Shown piece after piece: positions 1 to 12,595 of a DNA stretch of 64,000 bases (positions are counted from its first letter, which is position 1; each line of letters opens with the position of its first letter). Below the pieces are notes generated by a model, which saw nothing but the letters and a program-made list of their open reading frames with translations, had not been told where the DNA came from and searched no databases. Source of the stretch: Malurus cyaneus samueli (lineage: Eukaryota > Chordata > Aves > Passeriformes > Maluridae). The stretch covers positions 27,159,048-27,223,047 of the forward strand of contig CM019220.1 of NCBI GenBank assembly GCA_009741485.1, read 5' to 3'. The translations under genes and the position numbers were made by a program.

Positions 1-3000
1 GAGATCCCTGGCTGCAGGAGGAGGGGCTGGAAGGGATCCCTGCTTGGCAAAGCCCAGGAAAAGGTGACTTAGACCACTTAGGCGTGGTTTCTGCCTTTGT
101 CATGCAAATAGAGCTCATCTTCCTTTTTCCTAAAGGCAAAACTGCTGGAAGCCACTCAGCTGGAATACTTCATGAGCCCCTACACCCTGCTCTGCGCTCC
201 TGCAAATGTGAGTGTAGTGTCTGCTTGCCCTACACGTCGTAAGCTGCACAAGAATTTTCTATTTCCTGGCGATCCTGGAAACCATTAACGACCTCAGAGT
301 GTCACAGATGGTCTTAAAAAAAAAAAAAGGCACAAAAGGAGGAAAATTTGCAATTTTGCTCAGAGCCCTCGGGCCAGCTCTGCTCGTGAGAGCCCAGCAG
401 TCCAGAGGGACCCAGCTGCTCTGGGACAAAACCTTCAGAGAGCTCCTTCTCCAAGCAGAGACTGTCCCGTGGCTTTTTATAAACGTGCCTGGCTAATCCG
501 TGCTGGAACCTGGCAATTCAGAGTCAATCCTGTCTCTTTGTCCCCGGTGCTGTGACAGGAAAAACCCAAAGGGTTTCCTGGCTGGTCCTGAGCAGAGAGA
601 GGAAGGCCAATGCTCATTGCCACATTAAAAGGGATATCATGGCAGCAGCAGCTACAGCCAGGAGCAGATGTGCTAGGAGATGGAACTGCCTCTGTTTCAG
701 ACAGCTGACAATCCAAACAGCTAAAGAACAAAAGAACCACCCCATTTAATTGCTGGAAAATCGAGGCAGAGAGGAGTTTAAAAGGTAGGCTTAAGGTTGT
801 GTGGAAAAACCTCTGGCAGACCACGATGTGAACTCGCTGCCCTGACAGAAACCCGTATCCCATCCCATCCTGTGCTATCTCTGACCCCCAGCACGACTCC
901 TGCACCGGATCTGTCCTCCTCAGGGTGCCAGCAATCCTGGGGAAACAGGATTTCTGGAGAAGAAATAAAGGGTGGGGTGGGATGAGACTGACTACGAGGG
1001 AATTGGGGATTATTGTTATCATTATTATTACAATCATTGTGGCGCTTCAGACTTTTTTTTGGTCTCTCTCCATTTTCAGCTTTGCAGATGGAGGAGAAGC
1101 TGTGGCTATCAGCGCTGAGACTTCTCCCTGGCACTCTGAGTGCTGCCCTGGCTCTGACCCCTCTTGGAAGCAGGGTTGGGAAGAGAGAGGAGTCGGCAGC
1201 TGTGAGCTGTGCAGCTTCCTGAGCCTCTCTTCCTCTCCACAAGTGATACAGGATTTACAAGGATACAGCCATCCTTGGTCCCAACTTCTGGAGCAGCTGA
1301 GATCCTTTTCACCTCATTAAAACCCCTCTTAGACAGCCAGCTCATCTGAGAAGGCACCTAAGAGCAGCCAGAGGAGCCTTCAGCCCTCACATCTGTCCAA
1401 TTCTCCCATTTCTGGTTTATTTCTTTATTTCTGTTACTCATTTCTTTTGTAAGCCGTTTCTTGGGGGCAGCAACCCATCCCTTTGACCTCTCCCACGCAG
1501 CCCTGGGAGCAGTGGGTGCTCTCCCTGCCCAAATAACTGCAGGAATTTCACAGCAGAGCTCTCCCAGACTCAGTCTTGTCCGTCGGAATTGCTGCTTGTT
1601 GGGATTGCTGTAACATTTTAAGGCTCTTTTACCTCAGGGATGTCACATGGATTCAATCATCTCCCAGTAGCCACCCCCAGTTCTCCCAACAGCTGCGCAG
1701 GGAGGAAAATACCCGCAGCCATGAGTCAAACAATAACAGTTCAAAACTCCCAAAGTCTAATTTTCTCTGTCATTTGGGGCTTTTTCCCAAATCTGCTGAC
1801 TGCCTGGGACTCTTCCCACTGATCTAAAAGGTCAGGGATTGGCTAAACGCAATTAGGCAGGGGCTGCATCCCCACTAAAAGCATCTGTCTGCAAGGTGAG
1901 CATCTTGCTCACCACAGGATTAATTCCCAATTTCCCTTCTCCTCTTGCCCACCTTCCAGACCACACAGTCCTTCACCAGAGCCTTAACCTTCTTTGGGAG
2001 CTTGGTTTAAAACAACCTTAGGGAAGGTTTTTGGTGGTAGCCTGGAAGGTTTTGTTCGGTTTTGGTTTGGGTTTTGTCTGGTTTTTTTCCCAATTGGAAA
2101 AACCCTCTGACAGCAATTCACCGCGATGCTCCAAAAGCAGCTTGAGGGCCAAGGAGCAGCAAAGATAAAAGTAAAAGTAAGGATTTATTTAAGAAGTGAG
2201 TTGTGTGGAGCCTGGGATCTTGCACAGGGAGCCACAGGGAGGTCAGCTCTGCCTCTGGCAGCGATGGTAGAGAGCGTCCTCAGGAGAGGTGATTTCAGCT
2301 CCTGGCTCCTGCCTCACTTGGCCAACTCCATCTTCTCCCCCTTTATCCAGCATTTCTGTTGCTCTGCCTCGTCACCGTGTGCCACAAGATTTATGGAGGA
2401 AGGGTGAAGTCAGGCATGTGCTTTCTGGGCATTGTTGGACCGTGGCTGTGATTCCCAAAAGCTGCTGGGTGCCATCCCAAAGTCTGCCTTGCTGGGAAAC
2501 TGCAAATGCCCCTTCAGCACAAAGAGGAACCTCATTCTGCTTAGCTTTTAAAAAAATAATTATTAAAGACATGCTTCAGCTATTAGTGTATCGTTAATCA
2601 ACACATCACAAATAAAGAAGTTTTTTGCTACTTTGGGGCCCTCTCCAAAAGATTATTCTAATTGTTGTTGACTGCTTGGCCTATATTCTTGTGCTGTGCT
2701 TTCTTGCTGTGTGTTTTTGAACGCAGTTTCCCCCCACTCCCCTCGTGAAAAAAAAAATCTTGTTTTGTCAGAAAAATAAAATGTGTTTTTATTAGAAAGG
2801 AATTTATCTACATCTGGGAAGAGCTTTTTTTCAGGTCTGGAACAATTTTTCTAGTTAGGGAAAAGGGAGCACAGCCCAGCATGTGCAGTGCTAACCTGGG
2901 GGAGCCGCATAAATTTTGATTTATCCATCCAGTGACACTCAGCAGCACTTTAAAGAAGTCTTTCCAAACCCCACAGAGGGTTGGGATTGACTCAGATATT

Positions 3001-3242
3001 GGCCCTGGAGTGCCATTCTCTGCCCCCATTTTCATCTGTGAGAAAAACAAGCCCTTTTCAGGAATATTTCTGAGATTACTCCTGTTATCATGGTACAGGA
3101 AAGTCTGTTTTAAAAGCAAGACCCCATTTGGTGTTGATTAGCCTGAATCCTGACAGTGCAACCCAGAGAGCAGTTTTCTCTCCTCAGTGGGAGAAATGGC
3201 CATGGTGCTGTGAACTGGGCAGCTGAAGGGATTAGTGGGGAG
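1..3242. other. Intergenic or intronic DNA, no gene recognised
   Basis: I see no convincing coding exon here. Small landmarks are an AT-rich triplet-like tract at about 1,010-1,036, a G/T-rich tract at about 2,040-2,090, and one minus-strand open segment (3,035 to 2,896) with a good acceptor and a GTTAGC donor that I could not tie to any protein. Base composition is ordinary for bird intergenic DNA. Confidence 0.5.
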
Positions 3243-3595
3243 GAGTTGAGCTCAGTCTCCTGAGAAAAGGAGGCTCAGGGGAAACATTTTCACTCTAAAA
3301 CAGGAGCCAGGTAGGGATTGGCAACTCTTCCCAGGCAACAAGTGGCAGGACGAGCGGAAACAGCCTCAAGCTGTGCCAGGGGAGGGTCAGGAGGAATTTC
3401 TTTATGGAAAAGGTGGTCAGGCATTGGAATGGGCTGCCCAGGGAGGTGGTGGAGGCCCCATCCCTGGAGGTGTCCAAGGAATGTCTGGACGTGGCACTCG
3501 GTGCTCTGGGCTGGTGACAAGGTGGGCATCGGGCACAGGTTGGACCTTGGAGGGATTTTCCAGCCTTAAATGATTCTGTGATTCCACGACTCTTT
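3243..3595 (+). mobile_element. CR1 LINE fragment, 3' end
   Basis: The sequence follows the well-known 3' part of avian CR1 elements: the 'ggagggtcaggaggaatttc' stretch, then 'ggaatgggctgcccagggag', then the 'ccagccttaaatgattctgtgattc' end. It is in plus orientation and 5'-truncated, as is usual for CR1. CR1 is the dominant LINE of birds. Confidence 0.88.
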
Positions 3596-3599
3596 AAAC

Positions 3600-3825
3600 T
3601 CACAGAGGAGGGGTGTTAAAGTTATGTATTGGGAATAAATCTTGAGGCCACAGGGTGCCCAGAGAAGCTGTGGCTGCCCCTGGATCCCTGGAAGTGTCCA
3701 AGGCTGGGTTGGACAGGGCTTGGAGCAGCCTGGGATGGTGGAAGTTGTCCCTGCCCATGGCAGGGGGTGGCACTGGATGAGCTTTAAGGTCCCCTCCAGC
3801 TCCAGTCATTCTGGGATTCTTTCTG
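3600..3825 (+). mobile_element. Second CR1 LINE fragment, 3' end
   Basis: A second CR1 3' piece follows the first in the same orientation. It begins with 'ggtgcccagagaagctgtgg' and ends at 'ccagtcattctgggattct'. It differs from its neighbour in sequence, so it is probably a separate insertion of another subfamily, not a tandem duplicate. Confidence 0.85.
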
Positions 3826-4326
3826 GGACTCTGTGGTGCTGCTCTGGTTTCACAGAGCCAGCCTGGCCCAAGCAGCCACAGCAGGAGCAGTGCAAGGTGT
3901 TTTAATTTGGGATGTCTGTTCCACTCCCAGTTTTTTCCACCTGCCTGTTGCATCTCCCCTTTACATCACATTTCAAGTGGGACCCCTGGAGCCCTGCCTT
4001 TCTTTATCCCAGCTGAGGGAAGGAAAGACAAGGATCTTGTAGTAAGTGTGACCTTACACCACGCAAATCCTTCATCTTTCTTGTTTGAAAGAGACACTGG
4101 ACTCACCAGTTTTCAAGCAGCTCCTCTCCCTAGTTTCATCTTCCCCCTCCACTTCAGTGTTAAATAGCTCGTGGTTAATTCCAGCTGTGACCTAAAAAAG
4201 AAACAGGACTACATTGACTTTTCATGCATTTCTTTCCCTGCTCCTGAGCCAGCAGGCAGAGCTTTATGAGCTGATATTTCCCCCTCCCACCTCCCTCGTG
4301 CCCTGAGCTTGCAAGAAGTGTTTGCC

Positions 4327-4410
4327 TCAGGATTTCACGCACTCAGCCCACGAGAGGTTCTCGGTCTCCCACACCGTGCACACAATGATGCTGTCCAGGT
4401 CTGTGATTCC
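4327..4410 (-). CDS. Possible terminal coding exon of an unrecognised minus-strand gene
   Basis: On the minus strand a strong polypyrimidine acceptor (cccccctttccag) precedes 28 codons ending in TGA at 4,329-4,327. The peptide starts GITDLDSIIVCTVWE and ends AECVKS. The frame is open and protein-like, and other frames are worse. I do not recognise the protein. Support is limited to one splice signal, an open frame and a stop. It could be chance, and no transcript evidence is visible. Confidence 0.3.
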   Translation of the reverse strand, partial: GITDLDSIIVCTVWETENLSWAECVKS

Positions 4411-5980
4411 CTGGAAAAGGGGGGCCAGGAATTGCATCCCAGCTGCTGATAGGAAACCAGTTCCCATCAGTTTTCCAGTGCATATCCCCAGGGAGCGATT
4501 CCGGGCTTCAAAACCGACAGACAGGAAACAGAAGAGTTTCTATTTGACAAAAAGAGTGCTCCCGAGGCAGGCTGGGGTGAGGAGGAGGAGGGAAGGGCCT
4601 TCCCAAGACTCTTCAATGGAAAGGGAAGAGCCCTTGGTGTTAACAGAGCAGCCTTTTGTCTCCTTCCCTTACAATGTCTGGAGGATCTTTGGACAGAGAT
4701 GAGCATAAAGTGATAAGCACAGAGCTGAAGGCTCCCTGGCAACTCTGCTGCCTTCATATTTCTGTTTTCATCACCACAATCCCACGAAAATCCAGATTTT
4801 CACCTTCTCAGCCATGTATACGTTATTAACAGGACCCCAGGGACTCACTGCTTCTGCCATAAAAGCAAATGTCAGCTTAAGAACAGTTAATTCTATTGAC
4901 TAGGAGGGAGTAACAGTGCTTATTTTTGTCAGCTGGCAATATCTAACCCTTTAAATGATATCAGATGGGCATGAGTCAACAACCTTGCCTCCAACACAGG
5001 CCACTCAGACTGCCTAAAAATAGATTTTACTTTCCCTCTTTCACATAAAGCTACACACAGCCAAGGGGTCTGCTGGGGACAGACAAACACACACACCCCC
5101 CCCTGGAACAAGGAGGTATTGAAGTAGATGCAATTCCATCTAATCCTTTCCTGCCAGAGGGACCACTAAAAATATAGGAGTTGGTGGCTGGGTGGTGCAG
5201 GAGCAGAAAACAGCAGCCAAATCCTTCCTATCTCCTCAGTCTCAGCTGAGGAAGAAAAGGCTCCAAAGCAGATGATAATTAAGCCCTTAATATTTCCACT
5301 AGATTTCAAACAGAGTTATTTTTACCACACCGACACACAGAGCCAGGAGCTGCACAGACTGGGAGCTCGGTGCTGCTGCTGACACAGCTGAAGCATTCAC
5401 ATCTGGGACAGGGAGAACTTCAACAAAAGTTGGCTTTTCACTCAGATTTCGGTGGGTTTTTGCCAAGCCAGGTGATGGTGAGGATACTGTTTTATTTTAA
5501 TCAGCTACAGGAAAAAACTTTATCAACTCTTTTTTGAGAGGATGCAACATCTTCTAGCTGGGACTCGGAAAGAGGCCCCAGGAGCAGTGGAATTGAAGCT
5601 CAGTCTTTCCCAAGAACTGGAATCAGTCACCCACAGCTTGTGGCCCTCTGGGCAGTGGAATAGCATTCCTAAAGCCAATGGAGAACACAACCTAAGGCAG
5701 ATGAGTCAACCTGGGCTGAAATCTGCTGGGAATTCTAATCCAGTAACCACTTAGGGCCTCATTGTTCAAACAACCACGTCATTTTATGTCCCACTCCCTC
5801 AGCACCATCTTGATCTATTTACATTGCAAATATTTTGGGCAGGAGTCACTCCCTTTATCTGCGAGTGTCAGTCTCACAACGTGTCATTGAACAGAGGCTG
5901 AAATTCACAATCTCTTGATTAAAATAAGTAAGAGAAATAGAACTTAACCTTTTTTTAATTTTTTTTAACTCTGCTGCCTA
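4411..5980. other. No gene recognised
   Basis: This stretch contains only short open frames in all six phases, without paired splice sites that I trust. A short C run with a CA-repeat-like tract lies at about 5,085-5,102. No repeat family could be named. Confidence 0.45.
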
Positions 5981-5984
5981 ATGA

Positions 5985-6205
5985 CATGGATTGCAGGGTC
6001 AGGAGAAGAAGGAATCATTCCCTGTGAGGCAGGTAAAGCCCTGGATCAGGGTGCCCAGAGAAGCTGCAGCTGCCCCATCCCTGGAAGTGTCCAAGGCCAG
6101 GCTGGACAGGAACAACCTGGGATAGTGGAAGGTGTCCCTGCCCATGGCAGGGGGTGGAATGAGGTGGGCTTTAAGGTCCCTTACAGTTTGATTTCTGCTG
6201 TGAGA
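5985..6205 (+). mobile_element. CR1 LINE fragment, 3' end
   Basis: The copy reads 'ggtgcccagagaagctgcag', then the 'ggaagtgtccaaggccaggc' block and 'catggcagggggtggaatga', all typical of the CR1 3' region in plus orientation. It is 5'-truncated, and its extreme 3' end degenerates near 6,205. Confidence 0.85.
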
Positions 6206-7354
6206 ATTTTAGGAGAAACCTGTTCCCTCTAAGACTAATGTCATGTCTCCATTTCAGAGCAAAGGCCACTCACAAAATGTCCTGACAGTTCAAGGTTCTT
6301 TTAACTCAAGATCACACATGGATATAGATGAAAAAGCCCATCTTTTGTTCAGATTACTTCTTTCATGTCCATTTTACAGGATTAACAGAGGTAGAAGCAT
6401 TTAGGCAAGTTCACAAGAAGTCTCTGCTCCCACTCAGTTGAGTGCTGAAATGAGCAGGGAAAGTTTTATGTTCCTTTGGGGTCTCTTGTTGGGATTTCCC
6501 TTCTTGTCCTTAAAGAGAATTCAGGATGGTGAGTGCTCAAAACTTGGCTTCATCTGTGGGATTCTACAAAAATCCTATTGTTGCTCTGACCCTGGTCCCA
6601 CGGAAATCGAGGTCGCTCAGCACTTATTTCCACAGAAGGGCAGTTCACAGGGCGAGTGCTTTGGGAAAATCCCATCTTCCATCTCACAGCTGCTAAAGGG
6701 TTATGATAATCTTGTTCTCTGTTGCGGCTGTAAGAGGTGAGCTCATAAGAGATGAGATGTTGGAAGAAATGTCCCGCAGAACCTGGGAATGATGATGAGG
6801 AGACTGAGATGACAGAATTAGGTCAGAAACGTCCCATTCCTCATCCTAGGCTGAGAGTCATGAAGGTCCAGCTTGGACCACGAGGCTGCTGGGGAGTTAA
6901 CAGGACTGGATTTTGCAAAATACCCCCCCAAAAAATTTCCAGTAAGTGAGCCAAGAAGAATCAATCCTTGTGTCACATACTGTACATACTGGGGCAGGGT
7001 GACCAAGTCGGCTGGGAGTTGAGTCATCCCAACCTGTTGAACAGGATCCAAAGGTTTCTCCACTCGGGCTGACAGAAATAGACACATTTTTAACAACTCT
7101 CTGATTGCAAAGCGAATTTCCTTCTGTTGCAGCTCAGGGCAGGGTCGTCTTGCACCACACGATATAAATCAGTCACAGTTTAGGGGCTGTCACATAAGGT
7201 CGTATTTCTCTCCATTTGTGCTTTTTTTTCCTGTCCATGGGATGAGTTTGAAAAACAATTAAGATTTTCTTCATTAGTCAAAGATTTCAGCAGCTGTCTG
7301 GGAGACGTGCACAATGAGGAATGAGAAATCCAGCTCTCAGAGGGCTCTGCACAC

Positions 7355-7578
7355 CTTGTTTGTGCATCCACAGTAGACCTGAGCCTTCCACCAGAGAAGC
7401 AGATTAATTTCTGCCTGAATGCACTGGGAAATCCCAGAGCAAACAGCGGCCACCCCAAGCAGGGGAAGCCCCACATCCTGGAGATCATCTGCTCCAGCAC
7501 GTAAGGCATTACAGAGCCGAGAAATCCTCAGGGAGTTGTAGCTGGCACGGAATTCCTCACTGCTGTCAGCCCCGAGAG
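7355..7578 (-). CDS. Possible internal coding exon (minus strand)
   Basis: A good acceptor (ctgctcattcatttcag) on the minus strand opens a 224-nt segment with a clearly protein-like frame. It includes SSEEFRASYNSLRISRLCNA followed by a hydrophobic GLPLLGVAAVCSGIS stretch. The end used here is an AACAAG|GTGTGC donor, and a GTCTAC donor about 24 nt earlier is an alternative. Its entry phase (two bases completing a codon) fits the exit phase of the candidate at 8,640-8,794. I do not recognise the family. Confidence 0.33.
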
Positions 7579-8639
7579 CTGAAATGAATGAGCAGAATCT
7601 GCTCTAATGTAACACCATTCGTGGAATATCAGTGCTCTGAGACACTGTGCTCCCACCTGGAGCAGATTATCCCACCCTGCTCCAGGATTCTGCCTCTCCT
7701 GGGATTCGGGGATGTGCTCCACACTCAGCCCTGACACTGGGCACTGCTCGGCCCTCGGTTATAAATTCAGAAAGAAGCATCACTTTACCACAATCAAACA
7801 CTGGTTTTAATCCAATTATCCTCCACTATGCTTCCCATTCCATCTTATTCCAAAGGGGTGAGGAAAAACACATGGTGAAAATAAAATGCAATGCAATGCA
7901 CAGTCCAAAGTGAAAAACAATACAAAGACCAGTAGAAATGTCATCTTGTTTTACCCCCAAGCTGAAGTATTTTTCCTCCCAGAATATTACAAACACACGA
8001 TTGCTTTGGAAGCTGTAGACTGTCTGAGATCCACGGACAATCACAGACCTAAATAAAGGAAAGGCAACAAATACCCAAGGAGAAATTCTGAAGGAAGGTG
8101 CCTGTAGGAGAAGGGAGACAGTCAGACCTCTTGAGGCACAGCTTGCTCAAGAGAGTTGGAGATTTTTGACGAGGAAATTGTTTGTTTCTTTTGAGGTCAT
8201 AGCAACAGAACATCACAGACATGGGCATGTGAGTAAATCATGAGCTTTCCAAGGGATACCTCTCTCCAAATAACATAATCAATTTCTCATCATAACAGAA
8301 AAAAACAAAAACAACCCAACCTATACAAACCTGCCAGGCCAGAGAGACAACACTATCCCACTCCAGCACATCTTCTGTTTTTCCAGAAGCATTTCCCAGC
8401 TCTAATTCCAAGGCGATGAGTCCTCTCATCCCGAGAGTTGAGCAGCCTATTCTTGAGAAATACAAATCACAGATAAGGAGGTGACCCAGACAGTTCTCAG
8501 AAACAGTAAAAACCCAGTGTCTGTTTGCTTCCTCCAGGCCATCCCCATGGCTGCTGCTGGGAACTGATCCAACAGTTTCCAGCTCAGATAAAAGCCATTA
8601 CTGCACAGCAGCTTTACAGGTAGCTCTGGTCACCCTTAC

Positions 8640-8794
8640 CTGTCACAGTCCTGCAATCTCCCAAGACAGGACTAAAATCAGGGAATTTCCAGGGAATGGG
8701 AACTCTCCTCCAGTCCTCAACTGGCTTTGGTTTCACGAACAACACTCCTGCATGGATGTTTGCATCCCTCCTTTCTTTTCCAGCTTTTTTTGGC
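8640..8794 (-). CDS. Possible internal coding exon (minus strand)
   Basis: The segment is flanked on the minus strand by a strong acceptor (ttcttcctgtttggcag) and a consensus donor (ACAG|GTAAGG). Its 155 nt are open in the phase that gives HAGVLFVKPKPVEDWRRVPI and a following WKFPDFSPVLGDC. It leaves one base over, which the candidate at 7,355-7,578 completes in frame. The paired splice sites and matching phase are the main support. The product is unknown. Confidence 0.35.
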
Positions 8795-9137
8795 CTGCCA
8801 AACAGGAAGAAATAAATGTTATAGCTATCCCATTCTCTTCTCACGGAATAATTTCAAGTGACTTCTTGAATCACTTCAGAGACTTCTTCTGGGAATACTT
8901 ACAGGGGGTAAATCCCATTACAGACCAAGCTGCTGTGACCCTGTTTTGTGGGAAAACTGAAAGCCGCATTTATTAGCACCTTAATTAAACTGTGGAGAGA
9001 TAAAGGATAATTGGGACAGTCATGGATATGCCACATGAATTATTCTGTCAGAAGCAATAGGGACATACAGAAACAGAACCAGGGAGAAGCTCTTCCTCCT
9101 GGTACAACACATTCTAAGTGGTGCCTCAGGTTTTATT

Positions 9138-9262
9138 CTTTATTCTTATTCCTTATTCTGCATTCATTATTTATTATTTCTCATTTATTATTTATTATCT
9201 ATTATTCATTATTTATTGTCTATTGTTTATTATNNNNNNNNNNGTTATTTACTATTTATTGC
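9138..9262 (+). repeat. AT-rich simple repeat around the assembly gap
   Basis: Degenerate TTTATTA-type units run from about 9,138 to 9,233, stop at the N run and resume to about 9,262. The gap probably results from this low-complexity tract, so the true repeat length is unknown. Confidence 0.9.
9234..9243. other. Assembly gap of 10 N
   Basis: Ten consecutive N characters interrupt the AT-rich repeat. A round number suggests a placeholder, not a measured gap size. Confidence 0.99.
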
Positions 9263-10936
9263 CACTTGGTAAAATTAAGGAACTGACGCCGATTCAGCCA
9301 AGCACGAGTGATGCACTGCAGTGTCAGGGCCATGCACACAGTTTATTTTGTTTCTTTGCTTCCTGATACTTCACAAAGCAAAAGGTTATGACACAACGAT
9401 GATTCAAGTGCACATTGAGCTGACATTGCTCTGCAGCTGATTTGTTTTATGCCCATGATGGCTGTGAATCAATTGCATATTGAAAAGTGCATACAATTAA
9501 CATTCACAATTTAGGGATATTTCACTGAAGTAATGCAATCTTAACTTATATTTCACATTATCAGTTTGATTCTTGCCTCATCTTCCATCCAAATCCAATT
9601 AATACATGGTTTAGTGGAGTAAGCCCAGATGATTATATTAAAAGAGACTTCAAAAAGATTTTGGTTGAGATGTTCCATCCTGTATCCAGATGCTTCCATG
9701 ACTTCGTGAACATGACAGAACTCAACCAGTCTCATCTCTGGATGCTCTGCTCTTAACAACATTAAAACGAAGGAGGAAACATCTGAATGAAAATCTTGAT
9801 TGTTCTTGGAATACAAATGGAGGCTTTTTTTAAAGTTTCATAATTTCACGTTCTGAAAAAAAAATTAGAATAGACATTTTTCAGTAGATAAAAAAATCAT
9901 TTTCTAACTAAACACACTGATAAGAACATGTTCAGAAAAGCCAAAAACATGCAGAAGAAGTTTTTAATGGCCACAGTTACTTTGAGAAATTAATTCATTT
10001 GAGACCATTTGTTTCTCAACACAACAACTTGTCACAAGCTCCCCATTCTTACTCTTGCACTGCAATGATTTGGAAAAAAAACTGCTGTGTGCTATCCATG
10101 GCAATGTGTCTTTTCACTATTTAGGTACAAGAGAAAACAAAATGACAATTTGAGTGCACAAAAATAATCGCTGTGAACAGAAACATTCCAGAAGCAGGTC
10201 GAAATGATTGACTGCATTGCTATCCAAGATGAAATATTTCATAAGGGGAAGCCAGGGTTCATTTGTAAAAAACTTCAGAAGTCCAAGATAAAAACTATCC
10301 CTGGGTGGGGAAGAGCTCGGTTGGGAACTCATTTTTAAACTCTTATCTCAGGCATGGCTCTGAGTCGGATGCTCAGATTTATGTCTGATCTGACTGTCAC
10401 CAGCGCCAAAATTTCCTCTCTGCCCTGAGGCCACATGCTTAAACGCTTTGTTAAACTCAAAGGGAAGCTTCCCAGTGGGAAGGTGACTGTTCCAGAGCAT
10501 CCATATTCATTGTGGCCATGTGAAAGTTTGTGAAAGTTCCACATGAACTTTGGACAACACCTACTGATTGCCCAGGACCCAGCCTCGTGGTTTGTCCTGT
10601 TCTCACTCAGCATTCCCACTGTTCTGCCAGGCCAGGAAGGAGCCTGTTGGTTCTTCCTGCAGTGGTGCCCACAGGGTCGCTGGTGCCGGAGTCAGGGCTG
10701 CTTTGGGACAACACAATCCATGTGTGATTGCTGACTGGAATTCAGCGGGATACTCTATTTCATTACACCCTTCCCTCCAGGGAAACAGGGAGACAGAGAA
10801 TCCCTGAGGAGCACAGATGTGTTACAAACTCTTTCCACAACTGCACGAGTGTAGTCAGCAAGGAGAGAGACAAACCAGCCCAAAAAAATAATGGATAAAT
10901 GTAAGCAGGAGGGCTGTAGTGCCCTGAGCACCAGCA
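9263..10936. other. No gene recognised
   Basis: AT-rich DNA without a recognisable repeat family. A plus-strand open segment at about 9,565-9,750 (ending TAA) reads somewhat like protein, but its acceptor is weak and it has no donor, so I do not call it. Confidence 0.4.
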
Positions 10937-11126
10937 AACAGTTTTGCTGTAAAAGGTAAGGGTCTTGTAGCAAACTCAACCAAAACTCTGCTTTCTTTCA
11001 ATGCAGTCCCCAGCTTTTCTCAAGTCATCCCAAGCTAAAGGGATGAGGATTGTTGACTGCATTGAAAGAAAGCAGAGTTTTGGTTGAGTTTCCTACAAGA
11101 CCTTTATATTTTACAGCAAAACTGTT
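10937..11126. repeat. Near-perfect inverted repeat (hairpin), 72-bp arms
   Basis: The left arm (10,937-11,008) and right arm (11,055-11,126) are reverse complements except for a small bulge (ggtaa against tataa) and one mismatch. The spacer is 46 bp. RNA from either strand would fold into a long stem-loop. It could be a foldback element, a hairpin-RNA or microRNA-type precursor, or a recent local inverted duplication. No terminal inverted repeat or target-site duplication of a known transposon was recognised. Confidence 0.9.
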
Positions 11127-11837
11127 CCAGTTCTCCCACATGAAAGAGAGGGATAACTGTTTATAACTTTTCCACTGAAGATGTAGATATTCATGCTCAG
11201 AGATGCCCAGACTGACCCTCAGCCAAGAGTTACCACAGTCAAAGGAGGATTTTCAGAGAATTTTATGCTTTTAGTCCAAAAATGCAGGAAAAAGAAATTG
11301 GCATCAGCAGAGACGCATCAATGTAGCTCGATGTCACAGAAGAGACATCTCCCAGTGCTGAAGCTTGTTCAATATTCTAAACAAATTTGCAATGTGTTTA
11401 GTCTGGAAGTGATTATTTTGCTTATTCAGATGCATTTGATGTTTAACCATGCACTGCAAATATGGTCAGGTGGCCCAGGTCCAAGGCAGGAAAAGAGATC
11501 ACAGCACCCCAACCAAAAGTGCATTACACAGGACTGAATAACACAGATACACCGTCATTAAAATCCCACAATTTAAACTGCGGAGCCGATGTTTTATGGG
11601 GGCTGGGACAAGCGTGATACATGCTCTCCATTTTCAAACCATGCAGTGTTTCAGGATACATGGGAAAGCAGATGTTTTCAATAGCCTGAACCCTAAATAA
11701 GCTTGTTCTTCCAAACCAACTGCATGCAGGCAGGAGTGAGACACTGCCGCACGAACAGGCAAAGCCTTCCATCTGTCTCGACTCCAGCGGAAAATGTGCA
11801 TTCTGACAAAAGAGAGATTTTCACATTAAGACTAATT

Positions 11838-11920
11838 TTTCCCCAAAGTGCTCATGGCCAGGTTGAGTGGGGCTTGGGGCAACCTGGGATAGTGGAAGGT
11901 GTGCCTGCCAGGTGTAAGGG
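11838..11920 (+). mobile_element. Short CR1 remnant
   Basis: The block 'gcaacctgggatagtggaag' with the following 'gtgtgcctgccaggtg' matches the CR1 3' region (compare 6,115-6,150). Only about 80 bp are preserved. Confidence 0.7.
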
Positions 11921-12504
11921 GAACCCACAGACTTCCTGTGCACCAACTTCAGTATGTTTGAGGACATCAGAGTCTGGAGAGGCGCACACACCTCAGGCTA
12001 CCAAAGAAAACCAAAAAGCAGGGGGAGAGAGCAGAGGCAAATCCAGGAGCAACACTGGACAGCACCAGCCCCTGAGGAGGGAAGGCATAGAGCACTACCA
12101 GGAAGGATCTCAGGAAGCACCATTTCACAGGCAGGCGCACAAGAAGCCGGTGCAGGAAAGCTTTCAAAATAAACGTGGCATGGGCTTAGACCAGGAACTG
12201 TAAAGCACAGCTGCCCTGATCATCTTACGCTGTTAGGAGAGAAGGAGAGATGTCTGTTGGGAATATTGCTCCTTCCCACTGCCCAGAGGATGCAGGCTGA
12301 ACGGATGATCCTTCCCTCCCACTCAGCCCACAAGGGAGCAATATCTCCAGCAAAGCCAAGAGTCTTCCCAAGAAGAAGCAACCAGGAAACCATTCCCAAG
12401 TGCTGCTCACAGACCTCTCTGTCCACATTCTCCTGTGTCATACCCTGACACAGCTGCCCCCTGCTCCCTGTGCCAGTCAAAAGCCCTACCAGATGAAGAT
12501 CACA

Positions 12505-12595
12505 ATGTCACAGACAGGTTTTGGGTTGGGAGTGACCTTAAAGCCCACCTCATTCTGCCACAGTTGCATGCAAACCCTCTAACACTGGCCTCCTT
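12505..12595 (-). mobile_element. CR1 remnant, reverse orientation
   Basis: The stretch 'gttgggagtgaccttaaagc' followed by 'ccacctcattctgcca' is the reverse complement of a CR1 3' end. It is short and degraded. Confidence 0.65.

Noticed and set aside
2126..2597. Possible LTR-like block with T-rich start and AATAAA-like sequence
   Set aside because: No matching second LTR, primer-binding site or known LTR end could be identified.
8340..8460. A minus-strand frame near 8.4 kb with a CFWKNRRC-like peptide, faintly like a cyclic neuropeptide such as urotensin
   Set aside because: The frame has no signal peptide, no dibasic processing context or start, and the neighbouring frame fits the splice-like ends equally well. 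The resemblance is a short chance match.
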